Translations under genes and position numbers: made by a program | The notes under the pieces: generated by a model | Database searches by the model: none | The model's input: the letters and a program-made list of their open reading frames with translations, nothing else | What the model was told of the DNA's origin: nothing | Shown here: piece by piece, positions 33,490 through 44,714 of the stretch | Layout: the number at the start of each line of letters is the position of its first letter | Position numbering within the stretch: position 1 is the first letter of the stretch | Source: Paenibacillus_I sp035510375 | GTDB lineage: Bacteria > Bacillota > Bacilli > Paenibacillales > Paenibacillaceae | NCBI RefSeq assembly: GCF_035510375.1 | Contig: NZ_DATKHG010000030.1 | DNA length: 64,000 nt | Reading direction: 5' to 3' (one strand)

Positions 33490-34260
33490 CTATACGCCGA
33501 TGATATGATAGCCGTTATCCACGTAGATCACTTCGCCGGTAATGCCGCGCGACAGCCGGCTCATGAGGAACATCGCCGTATCGCCCACTTCCGCGGCTTC
33601 CGTCGTGCGGCGCAGCGGCGCTTTTTCTTCCACCTGGCGGAGAATCGAGTTGAAGTCCTTGATGCCTTTGGCCGCAAGCGTACGGATCGGCCCGGCGGAA
33701 ATCGCGTTGACCCGCACGTTGAACTGGCCGAGGTCCGCCGCCAGATAACGGACGGAAGCCTCCAGCGCCGCCTTCGCCACGCCCATGACGTTGTAATTGC
33801 GAAGCGCGCGCTCCGCGCCGAGGTAGGTCATCGTCATGATGCTGCCGCCTTCGGTCATCAGCGGATACAGGCGCTGAGCCACCGCGGTAAGGGAATAGGC
33901 GCTGATGTCGTGCGCCAGCGCGAACCCCGCGCGGGACGTGTCGACGAACATCCCTTCCAGCTCCTCGGTTTTGGCGAATGCGATGCTGTGAACGATGCCG
34001 TGCAGGACGCCGAAGCTGTCCTTCAGCTTGCCGGCCAGCGCATCGATATCTTCATCCACCGTGACGTTGCACGGCAGCACGATCGAGCCGGGAATCGTAT
34101 CCGCCAGCTTGGCCACCCGTTCTTCCACCCGTTCGCTTTCGTATGTAAAGGCCAATTTTGCGCCTTGGGCCGCCAGCGATTGGGCGATGGCCCAAGCGAT
34201 GCTGCGGTCGTTCGCCACACCCATGACGACGATATTATTGCCGTTCAACAATCCGCTCAT
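33490..34260 (-). CDS. fabI: Enoyl-[acyl-carrier-protein] reductase (NADH)
   Basis: 256 aa short-chain dehydrogenase fold. Reduces enoyl-ACP in the last step of fatty acid elongation. VMGVANDRSIAWAIAQSLAAQGA is the FabI NAD motif; the catalytic Tyr-x6-Lys pair is seen as YNVMGVAKAALE, with LTYLGAERALR-type sequence (TMTYLGAER) before it. ATG at 34260 follows AAGGAGG; the long frame upstream is spurious. No FapR operator consensus was found upstream. Confidence 0.95.
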   Translation of the reverse strand: MSGLLNGNNIVVMGVANDRSIAWAIAQSLAAQGAKLAFTYESERVEERVAKLADTIPGSIVLPCNVTVDEDIDALAGKLKDSFGVLHGIVHSIAFAKTEELEGMFVDTSRAGFALAHDISAYSLTAVAQRLYPLMTEGGSIMTMTYLGAERALRNYNVMGVAKAALEASVRYLAADLGQFNVRVNAISAGPIRTLAAKGIKDFNSILRQVEEKAPLRRTTEAAEVGDTAMFLMSRLSRGITGEVIYVDNGYHIIGV

Positions 34261-34423
34261 TTCGGTTATCTCCTCCTTGGAAATCCTGCAATGGTTCTCC
34301 TCATTCCGGCGGTGCGCCCATGGAAACGAATGCTTCCTTTGTCCAAGGTAATCCATTTCCGGTCCGAATTCAAGAGTATTCTTGCGCCAGGGTTGTCCAA
34401 TATGAAAAGTGCGCAACGGACGA

Positions 34424-34741
34424 TCACGCCCGTTCACCGAAAAACATCTCGTGCGCCAGCGCCGACTGCACGCGCGCTTCCTCCTCGGACAGCCTGCGGA
34501 CCAGCTCCATCTCCACCTGCGTGATTTCCTCGCCCTGGAAGTTGATCTCCGCAATGGAAGCAACAATTTTGACAATGGCGATCGCTTCATTATTCGGCGT
34601 ATAGGCGATGACCTTCTGCCCGGTTGGAAAAACGCGGAAGCCGCTCTTCACCATTTTGCCGCGCCCGTACTCCAGCAGCTCGTACAGCTCCTGCTGCGAT
34701 TTGAATTTGCAAACGGAATTGAATTCGGTCGCAAAGCCCAT
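34424..34741 (-). CDS. Conserved hypothetical protein, 105 aa
   Basis: Compact soluble protein. Looks like a small beta-rich domain (FNSVCKFKSQQELYELLEYG, MVKSGFRVFPTGQKVIAY, IAIVKIVASIAEINF) with a helical C-terminus (VEMELVRRLSEEEARVQSAL). Similar proteins occur in Bacillales but I cannot name the family safely. ATG at 34741 has GGAGG ten bases upstream. It lies between fabI and ddl on the same strand. Confidence 0.75.
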   Translation of the reverse strand: MGFATEFNSVCKFKSQQELYELLEYGRGKMVKSGFRVFPTGQKVIAYTPNNEAIAIVKIVASIAEINFQGEEITQVEMELVRRLSEEEARVQSALAHEMFFGERA

Positions 34742-34839
34742 TTTCCACAAGCCTCCTTCTCATTTTCCGCAACTTTACTCAAGCATCCAGCTTGCTTCGC
34801 TTGCATCCCCGGGAATCGGGCCCCGCCGCATTGGGATGT

Positions 34840-34876
34840 AAAAACCGGATGCAGCGTGAGCGCTAATCATCCGGTT
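34840..34876 (-). terminator. Terminator of ddl
   Basis: Minus strand AACCGGATG pairs with CATCCGGTT and is followed by TTTTAC. Confidence 0.8.
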
Positions 34877-34895
34877 CATGAGCGGCCGGCTGTCC

Positions 34896-36011
34896 TTACT
34901 CCGAACCGCCGCCGGTATAGTCGATGCGCTGCTTCTCGGCATGCCGCTCAAGGGCCAGTTGGATCAATTTATCGAGCAGCTCGCGGTATGGCAAGCCGGT
35001 TTCCTTCCACATCAAGGGGTACATGCTGAACGGCGTAAAGCCCGGCATTGTATTCACTTCATTGATCAGAAGCTGTCCGTCGGACCGCCGCATGAAAAAG
35101 TCGACGCGCGACAAGCCCGACCCGTCGATCGCCAGGAAAGCGCGGACCGCCATCTCGCGGACCGCTTCGGCCGTCTCGGCCGGGATGTCTGCGGGAATCT
35201 GCATGCGCGACTTCCCGTCGGTATATTTCGCTTTGTAATCATAAAAGTCGTTGGAGGACACGACCTCCCCCGGCACGGAAGCGCGGGGCTCGTCGTTGCC
35301 GAGCACGCTGACCTCGATCTCGCGGGCGTCGACGAATTCCTCCACGATCACCTTGCGGTCATAGCGGAACGCGAGCGCCACGGCCGCTTCCAGTTCCTCG
35401 CGGTTGCGGGCTTTGGAAATGCCGACGCTCGATCCGAGGTTGGCCGGCTTCACGAAGCACGGATACCCGAGCGCGACTTCAATCTCCATAATGAAAAAGT
35501 GCGGATCCTTCTCCCACTGGGTGCGGTTAAAATGGCGGTATATGCACTGGGGCAGCCCTTCCTGGGCAAATACCTTTTTCATCAACACTTTGTCCATGCC
35601 GACGGCGGAGGCGAGCACGCCCGCTCCCACATACGGGACGTTCGCCATCTCGAACAGTCCCTGGATCGTGCCGTCTTCCCCGAACGTGCCGTGCAGCAGC
35701 GGGAACATGACGTCGATTTGCCGGTCGGCCTCATCCACGGCGGCGGGGGCCGCCATCCCTTGGAACACGGGCATCAGCGCGCTGCCGGTATCGCCTTCCG
35801 CGCCGCCGAATTGCAGCTGGGCCACTTCCGCGGGAGCGGCGAGCAGCGTTTGCCCGGCATGCCACCCGCCCTGCTTCGTTATGTAGAACGGCTTGATTTC
35901 GTATTTATCGTAATCGAAGGCTTTCATGACCGCCAGCGCGGTCTGGAGCGACACCTCATGCTCGCCCGATTTGCCTCCGTACAGCAGCCCAACCCGAATC
36001 TTCTCACCCAT
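34896..36011 (-). CDS. ddl: D-alanine--D-alanine ligase
   Basis: 371 aa ATP-grasp enzyme making D-Ala-D-Ala for peptidoglycan. GLLYGGKSGEHEVSL at the N-terminus, PLLHGTFGEDGTIQG, PCFVKPANLGSSVG (ATP-binding loop) and LINEVNTMPGFTPFSMYP (metal and product site) are diagnostic. ATG at 36011 follows GGAGG. Length slightly above E. coli DdlB, as usual in Bacillales DdlA-type enzymes. Confidence 0.95.
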   Translation of the reverse strand: MGEKIRVGLLYGGKSGEHEVSLQTALAVMKAFDYDKYEIKPFYITKQGGWHAGQTLLAAPAEVAQLQFGGAEGDTGSALMPVFQGMAAPAAVDEADRQIDVMFPLLHGTFGEDGTIQGLFEMANVPYVGAGVLASAVGMDKVLMKKVFAQEGLPQCIYRHFNRTQWEKDPHFFIMEIEVALGYPCFVKPANLGSSVGISKARNREELEAAVALAFRYDRKVIVEEFVDAREIEVSVLGNDEPRASVPGEVVSSNDFYDYKAKYTDGKSRMQIPADIPAETAEAVREMAVRAFLAIDGSGLSRVDFFMRRSDGQLLINEVNTMPGFTPFSMYPLMWKETGLPYRELLDKLIQLALERHAEKQRIDYTGGGSE

Positions 36012-36097
36012 GAATGTTAGCCTCCGGTTACTAAATTATCCATTCTCTTCGTTAGTTATCCTTGCGCGGGCCTGCCTTGCCCTTTGCGGCAAGCAAG

Positions 36098-37171
36098 CTA
36101 GAACAAGTCCGCAATGTGGAAAAAGCGGTAGCGCGTCCGCGGCGTCCAGGCGTACGAGTCCCGGTAATCCCAATACCGGTGCCGGCTCGACACCGTATTG
36201 GCGTTCACGAGCGGCATGCCTTCGCGGTCGAAGGCGGTTACGATCGTATTGTGGCCGTACCGGCCGTCGCCTTCCCAATCATAGCAAATGACGTCTCCGA
36301 GCTTGAGCTGCCACAGCGCGTCGACCGGGGTTGCCCGCAATCCGCCCGCCCGCGCCGCGCTTAAATAGCGCTGCAGCGCGTCGGCGACCGCCCAGCTGTA
36401 GCTCCACAACTCCTGGCCGCCGCTGCGGCCCTTGTACCACCAGCCCGAAGCTCTTTTACCAGTATAGTTCATCGGGGCATGGCCTGCAAAGAGGCACTGC
36501 GAGACGTAATTCGTGCAGTTGACTTGCATGTTTTCGTAAGCCGGATTGGGCTGTTGCCACCAGCGGTCCGCATAGGCTGCGGCCAGATCGCGCCGATATG
36601 GAATGCTCGGTCGATGCTGGTTGAAATAGGGTAAAAGGTCATCATTCAGATAAGGCACCGAAACGGATTTAACCGCTTGCGGCGGCTGAAACCGTCCGTT
36701 CTCCTGCGGGACGTCTTCCGTCTCCGGATCGCCGCTCGCCCCGCTTCGCCGCTCCGCGATCTCCGGCTCGATGCGCGCGATTTGCCAGCGTCCGTTCGCT
36801 TCGGCGAGCCAAAGCCGTTCGGTTTCCAGCCGTTCCTCGGCGTAACCCGCCCCGCGCTGCGCAAGCGTGCGCTTGAAATGAAGCTCAAGACGCACCGGGA
36901 CCTCCCCGTCCCGTTCCGTTGCCCCGATATGGAGCAGGCGGGCCCTCGACTCGTGCCGCTCCGGGTATGCGCCGCGAAGACGGTCGCGCTCCTCCAGGCG
37001 GGACAAGCGCCGGCCGGTGCGGGCCAGATAGTCGCAATCCGAGACGATTCCGGTTAAACCGTCGGCTTTCAGTTCGATTTCCGCTTGGTTGACGTGTTTC
37101 ACGTAGTCATGGACGGCTGCCCTCAAGCCCTCCGCCATGCCGCCCAAATCGGCGCTTTTCCTTCCGGACAT
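36098..37171 (-). CDS. Amidase domain-containing protein (putative amidase_6)
   Basis: 357 aa. Residues about 1-150 form an uncharacterised alpha/beta region that recalls other Bacillales proteins of this type; residues about 185-355 are the putative amidase domain: YRRDLAAAYADRWW, NCTNYVSQCLFAG with the likely nucleophile Cys, LGDVICYDWEGDGRYGHNTI with the His, and a final Asp/Asn. Such domains act on peptidoglycan or spore components. No signal peptide is seen, so it may act inside the mother cell. ATG at 37171 follows GGAGA. Confidence 0.85.
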   Translation of the reverse strand: MSGRKSADLGGMAEGLRAAVHDYVKHVNQAEIELKADGLTGIVSDCDYLARTGRRLSRLEERDRLRGAYPERHESRARLLHIGATERDGEVPVRLELHFKRTLAQRGAGYAEERLETERLWLAEANGRWQIARIEPEIAERRSGASGDPETEDVPQENGRFQPPQAVKSVSVPYLNDDLLPYFNQHRPSIPYRRDLAAAYADRWWQQPNPAYENMQVNCTNYVSQCLFAGHAPMNYTGKRASGWWYKGRSGGQELWSYSWAVADALQRYLSAARAGGLRATPVDALWQLKLGDVICYDWEGDGRYGHNTIVTAFDREGMPLVNANTVSSRHRYWDYRDSYAWTPRTRYRFFHIADLF

Positions 37172-37322
37172 GCAGTCACTCTCCTTCATTCGGCCCTGCC
37201 GGCAGCGGTAAAGCCGAACGCTTTTTTGCGGGCAAGCACCTAACTTCTCTATGTATATGAAGCGTCCGCCGCTCTAATGAAAGAACGCAGTATTTTTTCC
37301 GTACCTGTGATGAAAATCGCCC

Positions 37323-37352
37323 TTTACGGAACGCTATAAAAAGCGATATACT
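37323..37352 (+). promoter_or_regulatory. Promoter of acnA
   Basis: TTTACG at 37323-37328, 18 bases, TATACT at 37347-37352, giving a start near 37359. The palindrome at 37380-37396 lies just downstream. Confidence 0.55.
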
Positions 37353-37379
37353 ATAGGTAGTCAGCGATTTTGAAATAGA

Positions 37380-37396
37380 GTTTCATTGCATGAAAC
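37380..37396. promoter_or_regulatory. Candidate IclR-family operator before acnA
   Basis: GTTTCA-TTGCA-TGAAAC, a perfect 6-bp inverted repeat with a 5-bp spacer, located about 20 bases into the acnA transcript. The same repeat with the same spacing lies before the IclR gene at 41052-41068. Confidence 0.65.
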
Positions 37397-37443
37397 AACG
37401 AATCGCATCCATCGATTATTTTATGAAGGAGGAGTTTCATCCC

Positions 37444-40155
<2,712 letters not shown>

Positions 40156-40178
40156 TCCGAACAAGCGCCTCGGCGCAA

Positions 40179-40221
40179 AAGAACCGCCGAACGTCTGCGT
40201 GACGTTCGGCGGTTCTTTTTT
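40179..40221 (+). terminator. Terminator of acnA
   Basis: GAACCGCCGAACGTC at 40181-40195 pairs with GACGTTCGGCGGTTC at 40201-40215 and is followed by six T. Confidence 0.9.
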
Positions 40222-40280
40222 GTCCCGGCATACTGCCATCCATCTTAGCCGGTTTTCAACTGATATTTAAAGCTCCCGCA

Positions 40281-41027
40281 TTATTTCACGATCATCATGC
40301 CCATCCGTCTCGCCGCTTCGATAATCGCAGGCGCATGCTCGCGCATCGACTCCAGCGTCAGACGGCCCGACGGCCCGGAGACGGACAAGGCCGCCGCAAG
40401 CTTCCCGGCGCGGTTCAGGATCGGCGCGGCCACCGCGGCCGCACCGGGCTCGCGCTCCTCGATACTGGTGGCATAACCCGTACGGCGTATGTGCTCCAAC
40501 TGTTCCGCGTATTGGGCCCTATCGATCGATGCCGGCCAGCTCGGGTCTTCCATGACAAGCCGCTGTGTCTCCTCGTCGGCAAACGCCACGAGCACCTTGC
40601 TGGAGGCGCCTACGTAGAGGGGCAGGCGAACCCCGACGTTGGCCACGCGCCGTACCGCCTGGCTGCTCTGTACCGCTTGGATCCGAATCCGCTCGTTGCC
40701 GTCCCGGATATAGAGACTGACGGTTTCGCCTACCAAATCGCGCAGCCTCTCCATTTCGGGAAGCAGCCGAACCGCCGGGTCGTCGCTGCTGGACAGATGG
40801 GCCGAAAGCTCCCATACCCGCATTCCGAGCCGGTAGCGCTCGCTCGCTTGATGCCTCGCGACGAATCCTTTATCTTCCAGCGTGGCGAGCATCCGGTGCA
40901 CGGTGCTCTTGTGCAAACCGACCTTCTCGGCGATTTCCGTCATCGCCCACTCCGACCGTTCCGTAAAGCACAGGAGAATGTCCATAGCGCGTTCGACCGC
41001 GCGGACCGTCGATTTGCCCTCTTCCAT
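40281..41027 (-). CDS. IclR family transcriptional regulator
   Basis: 248 aa. N-terminal winged helix (VERAMDILLCFTERSEWAMTEIAEKVGLHKSTVHRMLATLE) and a C-terminal GAF-like effector domain (RVANVGVRLPLYVGASSKVLVAF, AAPILNRAGKLAAALSVSGP). Family members bind small organic acids and often regulate nearby catabolic genes and themselves. Start could also be GTG at 41036. A palindrome GTTTCA-N5-TGAAAC lies 25 bases upstream and again in front of acnA, suggesting autoregulation and control of aconitase. Confidence 0.9.
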   Translation of the reverse strand: MEEGKSTVRAVERAMDILLCFTERSEWAMTEIAEKVGLHKSTVHRMLATLEDKGFVARHQASERYRLGMRVWELSAHLSSSDDPAVRLLPEMERLRDLVGETVSLYIRDGNERIRIQAVQSSQAVRRVANVGVRLPLYVGASSKVLVAFADEETQRLVMEDPSWPASIDRAQYAEQLEHIRRTGYATSIEEREPGAAAVAAPILNRAGKLAAALSVSGPSGRLTLESMREHAPAIIEAARRMGMMIVK

Positions 41028-41051
41028 GACGCTCACCCCGCTCTCCCATTT

Positions 41052-41068
41052 GTTTCACACAATGAAAC
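41052..41068. promoter_or_regulatory. Candidate IclR autoregulatory operator
   Basis: GTTTCA-CACAA-TGAAAC, a perfect inverted repeat with the same 5-bp spacer as the one before acnA. On the minus strand it lies between a TATACT -10 (41086-41081) and the iclR start. Confidence 0.65.
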
Positions 41069-41246
41069 TCAATTACAAACAGTATAACTCATTCCCTTTC
41101 TTTATTCCATCTATAAAAGTCTTATTTTACAGCCGGATTACAGCCGGTTAACAAGTTGCCGACAACAATTGACACCTTGAGCCTTTGGGCATAAGATGAT
41201 ACTACTACCTAGCATTAAAGCGCTTTCATAGTGGGAGGGATTCTTA

Positions 41247-42290
41247 TTGAACAACGTTGTCCTGACACCGGTTCCGCTTGAAGGCGGCTTCTCCCCCGAT
41301 TATCGTCCCGGCCCGTTCGAACAACTGCCGCGGTCCCCCATGCCGCAAACGCACGGCCGGTCCCGGCGGAGACACGCCGCTGTCGCACTCATCGCCTCGT
41401 TATCCGCCTTCGTCCTGCTTTCCTTTCTCGCTTTTCACGGCTATATCGCATGGACGCTGGCCCACCCTTATGTCCCGCCGCTCACCTCAAACCCGATGCT
41501 GGCCAAGGGTCTCGATTATATCGACGTCTCCTTTCCAAGCGCCGGCGGCAAAACGACCGTGAACGGCTGGTACATACCCGCCAAGTCGAAGTCGGGCAGA
41601 ACCGTCGTGTTCAGCCACGGCTACGGCGCCAACCGAGAGGAAACCTGGGTTCCGATGTACGAGCTGGCCAATCTGCTGCACGGCTTGAAATATAACGTCC
41701 TGATGTTCGACTACGGCTACGCTTCCTCCAAAAATCACGCGCCGGCTACGGGCGGCGTGGAAGAAAGCCGGCAGCTGCTTGCGGCCGTTTCCTATGCCAA
41801 GTCGCAGGGCGCGGGCGAGATCGTCGTGTGGGGCTTCTCGATGGGCGCCGGCACAGCGCTTCAAGCGGCCCTGCAAACGAAGGACATCAGCGCCATGATA
41901 CTGGACAGCATGTTCATTACCGACGCCGAAACGCTTTATTACAATCTCACGCAATATGTGCCGCTTCCGCGCTATCCTTCGCTGCCGCTGATCGAATGGA
42001 TGCTTCCGCTCTGGACGGGGATCAACCTTTCGCAGATCCCTTCCGGGGAAGTGAGAACCAGAAGCTACGATATGCCTATTTATATGATTCACGGCACCAA
42101 AGATGCGAAGGCGCCGGTCGGCATCGCCGAGGCGATCGCCGCCAACCAGACCAATCCGCTGTCGAGCGCCTGGATTGTGCCGAACGGCAAGCACGAGCTG
42201 CTGTTTCAAGTGTATCCGAAGGAATATATGCGCCGCGCCGTTGTCTTTTTAAGCCAGGTCAATCAATCGCTCGACCTGAGCGCGACATAG
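41247..42290 (+). CDS. Alpha/beta hydrolase, membrane-anchored
   Basis: 347 aa. One membrane helix near residues 46-70, then an alpha/beta hydrolase domain. VVFSHGYGANREETW is the oxyanion region, VVWGFSMGAGTALQAAL the nucleophile elbow (GxSxG with Ser about residue 200), and IPMIHGTKD-like (MPIYMIHGTKDAKAP) and NGKHELLF carry the Asp and His of the triad. Starts at TTG with GGGAGGG nine bases upstream. Substrate unknown. Confidence 0.9.
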   Translation: MNNVVLTPVPLEGGFSPDYRPGPFEQLPRSPMPQTHGRSRRRHAAVALIASLSAFVLLSFLAFHGYIAWTLAHPYVPPLTSNPMLAKGLDYIDVSFPSAGGKTTVNGWYIPAKSKSGRTVVFSHGYGANREETWVPMYELANLLHGLKYNVLMFDYGYASSKNHAPATGGVEESRQLLAAVSYAKSQGAGEIVVWGFSMGAGTALQAALQTKDISAMILDSMFITDAETLYYNLTQYVPLPRYPSLPLIEWMLPLWTGINLSQIPSGEVRTRSYDMPIYMIHGTKDAKAPVGIAEAIAANQTNPLSSAWIVPNGKHELLFQVYPKEYMRRAVVFLSQVNQSLDLSAT

Positions 42291-42323
42291 GATAACCCCG
42301 AAGCCGAATACATCTCTAAGGAG

Positions 42324-42383
42324 CGCTCTTGCCGCTTGCCGGCATCTGCCGGCGGCCGCCTTCATGCGGTGTCGGCAAGAGCG
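42324..42383 (+). other. Strong nested hairpin upstream of the superoxide dismutase gene
   Basis: CGCTCTTGCCG at 42324-42334 is perfectly complementary to CGGCAAGAGCG at 42373-42383; inside it GCCGGC is repeated as an inner stem. No T run follows, so it is not a typical terminator. It lies 31 bases before the sod start codon and could be a leader element or protect the mRNA. Confidence 0.5.
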
Positions 42384-42414
42384 AACGAGATGGCAGGCAA
42401 AGGAGGTTCCCGTC

Positions 42415-43509
42415 GTGCTTTTTGTTTACGGATCGTACATGCCGCTCCGGCTGCTGGAGGAAATCCGGTCATGGAAAAAGCGGGAGCAGGCGCACACGGT
42501 CGTCCTTCGCGCAATCGTGCCCGGTTGGGATCCTGGCTTCATGCGCACGCTCGAGGAATGGAAACAGGCCTTCGCCGACACGGAAAAGTGCGCTGATTGG
42601 TGGCTGCAAGCGCGGCTGGAGCAGCCCGGTCGGCTCCCTGACAACTCAGATGCGCAGATCGGCGCGCTGCTTCACGCCTCGCGTGCGCAATCCGAGGCTT
42701 TCATTCGACAGCTTCAGTTTTATCGCACGCATAGCGCGGATGATCGGACCGATCCCGTGAGCCCGGTTGTGATCGATCACCTGATGCGGGAATCGCAATA
42801 TTATCTCGACACGTTCGCGGGCCTGGACGCTCTCCCCGGCGAACGGGACGCAACGCGGGCCGGCGCGCCGGCCTCCGTGCCCGTCGGCGGCCACACGCTT
42901 CCGCCTCTTCCTTATGCCTATAACGGGCTTGAGCCTTACATCGACGAAGCGACGATGCGGGTTCATCACGGCAAGCATCATCAGTCCTACGTAGACGGGC
43001 TGAACCGGGCGGAAACCGCGCTCGCGGAAGCCCGCAGAACGAATGACTTCAAGCTGGTGAAGCATTGGGAGCGCGAGCTCGCATTCAACGGCGCCGGCCA
43101 TTACCTGCACACGATTTTCTGGGATGCGATGAAGCCGCCCGCTTCCGGCGGAGGCGGTGAGCCGTCAGGCGCGATAGCCGCGGCGATCCAAACCGATTTC
43201 GGCGGGTTCCAGGCGTTTAAGCGTCATTTTTCACAGGCGGCCGAGCAGGCGGAGGGCGGCGGTTGGTCGATTCTCGTCTGGAGCCCGCGCAGCGGGCGGT
43301 TGGAAATTTTGCAGGCCGAGAAGCATCAAGACCTGTCGCAGTGGGACGCCGTTCCCCTGCTGCCGCTCGATGTATGGGAGCACGCCTATTACCTGAAGCA
43401 CCAGAACAGACGCGCCGATTACATCAAAAACTGGTGGAACGTCGTCAACTGGCCTTACGTGAACGAGCGGTATGCCGCGGCATCCAGGCTGCGTTGGGAG
43501 CCGTCATAA
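42415..43509 (+). CDS. Superoxide dismutase (Fe/Mn) with N-terminal helical extension
   Basis: 364 aa. Residues about 160-364 are a Fe/Mn superoxide dismutase: LPPLPYAYNGLEPYID, metal ligands in RVHHGKHHQ, FNGAGHYLHTIFW and DVWEHAYYLKH. Residues 1-140 are an extra helical region resembling DUF2935 (WKKREQAHTVVLRAIVPG, HLMRESQYYLDTFAGL); Bacillus SodF has a shorter extension. GTG at 42415 has AAAGGAGG eight bases upstream. The last 55 bp overlap the convergent sbnH gene. Confidence 0.9.
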   Translation: MLFVYGSYMPLRLLEEIRSWKKREQAHTVVLRAIVPGWDPGFMRTLEEWKQAFADTEKCADWWLQARLEQPGRLPDNSDAQIGALLHASRAQSEAFIRQLQFYRTHSADDRTDPVSPVVIDHLMRESQYYLDTFAGLDALPGERDATRAGAPASVPVGGHTLPPLPYAYNGLEPYIDEATMRVHHGKHHQSYVDGLNRAETALAEARRTNDFKLVKHWERELAFNGAGHYLHTIFWDAMKPPASGGGGEPSGAIAAAIQTDFGGFQAFKRHFSQAAEQAEGGGWSILVWSPRSGRLEILQAEKHQDLSQWDAVPLLPLDVWEHAYYLKHQNRRADYIKNWWNVVNWPYVNERYAAASRLRWEPS

Positions 43510-44714
43510 TTGTTCTTGCCCGGAGCATGTTCCAAAAAGATGTGCTCCGGGTGCGGATGGCTCAGAAAGTCATGGTGGGAGATGGCCCATCCGTAGGCTC
43601 CGGCATATTGGAAAAGAATTACGTCTCCAATCCGGATCCGGGCGACGAATTTGTCTTTCGCAAGCACATCCTTCGGTGTGCACAGCTGCCCGACGACCGT
43701 TATTTCACAGTCACTCGCCTCCTTGCGCGCGAACGGGTAGTCCCAGCGTCCGACAGGTATGACCTGAAACGGATGACTGTGCTGCCAGGAGGCCGGCAGC
43801 CGAAATTGATGGGTGCCGCCGCGGACAATCGCATAATGTTTATCGTGATTCCGTTTCAGGTCCAGCACCTCGGCGGCATAATATCCGCATGATGCGGTAA
43901 GATAGCGTCCGCATTCAAAAAGCACGGTCACGCCCGCCGGGCATTTGCGCTCCAGCATGGGGCCCAGCTTTTCTATAAACAAGTCCCAGTCGAATTGCCG
44001 CTGCAGCTCGGCATAGTTGACGCCTATTCCGCCGCCGGCATTCAGCCATGAGAGGTCTAATCCGAACTCCTTGGCCCACCCCGCTGCCCGTTCGCAATAA
44101 TACCCGATCAATTGAACGTGCTTCTCCGCGTTGAGATTATTTGAAAGGGAATGAAAATGAAATCCTTCCACCTTGACGGATTCCAGATTTTGGGCCAGCC
44201 GAATGACGTCCGGTATTTGCCTTTCGTCAATTCCGAATTGCGTCGGCCGTCCCGCCATGGCCAGGGTAGCGTCGGGCAGCGGCCCCCGCAAGTTTACGCG
44301 GAGCAAAATCGGCACGGTCATCCCTTTCCGCGCCGCTATATAGGCAACTCGCTGCACTTCGTGCGCGCTCTCCGCATGAATAAGGCTGACGCGCAGCGCG
44401 ATCGCCCCTTCGATTTCCTCATCCGTTTTCCCCGGACCTCCGAAGATGACGGGAATTTCCGGCGCAGCCGCGCGAATCTTTCTGATTTCGCCGAGCGAGG
44501 CCGCTTCAAACCCGTTCACAATCGGAGCCAGTTCTTTAACGATCCGTTCCTCCGAATTCGCCTTCACGGCATAATACAGCCGGCAAGAAGCCGGCAAGGT
44601 TCGAACCCTTCGCGAAACGTGTTCCCTTAAATGCTCCAGGTCGTAGATGTAAGCGCACAACGGCTGCCGGGCATGTTCTTTGCGTGACAGAATCCAGTCG
44701 ACAATTCGGTTCAT
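43455..44714 (-). CDS. sbnH: PLP-dependent decarboxylase, SbnH-like
   Basis: 419 aa, fold type III decarboxylase like diaminopimelate decarboxylase. CRLYYAVKANSEERIVKELAP gives the PLP lysine (YAVKAN), GFHFHSLSNN and LNAGGGIGVNY bind PLP phosphate, and the catalytic Cys loop is in VVGQLCTPKDVLA. In staphyloferrin B synthesis SbnH decarboxylates citryl-diaminopropionate to an ethylenediamine unit. Start overlaps sbnG stop (ATGA). The C-terminus overlaps the convergent superoxide dismutase by 55 bp. Last gene of the siderophore operon. Confidence 0.88.
   Translation of the reverse strand: MNRIVDWILSRKEHARQPLCAYIYDLEHLREHVSRRVRTLPASCRLYYAVKANSEERIVKELAPIVNGFEAASLGEIRKIRAAAPEIPVIFGGPGKTDEEIEGAIALRVSLIHAESAHEVQRVAYIAARKGMTVPILLRVNLRGPLPDATLAMAGRPTQFGIDERQIPDVIRLAQNLESVKVEGFHFHSLSNNLNAEKHVQLIGYYCERAAGWAKEFGLDLSWLNAGGGIGVNYAELQRQFDWDLFIEKLGPMLERKCPAGVTVLFECGRYLTASCGYYAAEVLDLKRNHDKHYAIVRGGTHQFRLPASWQHSHPFQVIPVGRWDYPFARKEASDCEITVVGQLCTPKDVLAKDKFVARIRIGDVILFQYAGAYGWAISHHDFLSHPHPEHIFLEHAPGKNNYDGSQRSLDAAAYRSFT

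Noticed and set aside
34261..34423. FapR operator upstream of fabI
   Set aside because: No TTAGTA-N5-TACTAA-like palindrome in the leader.
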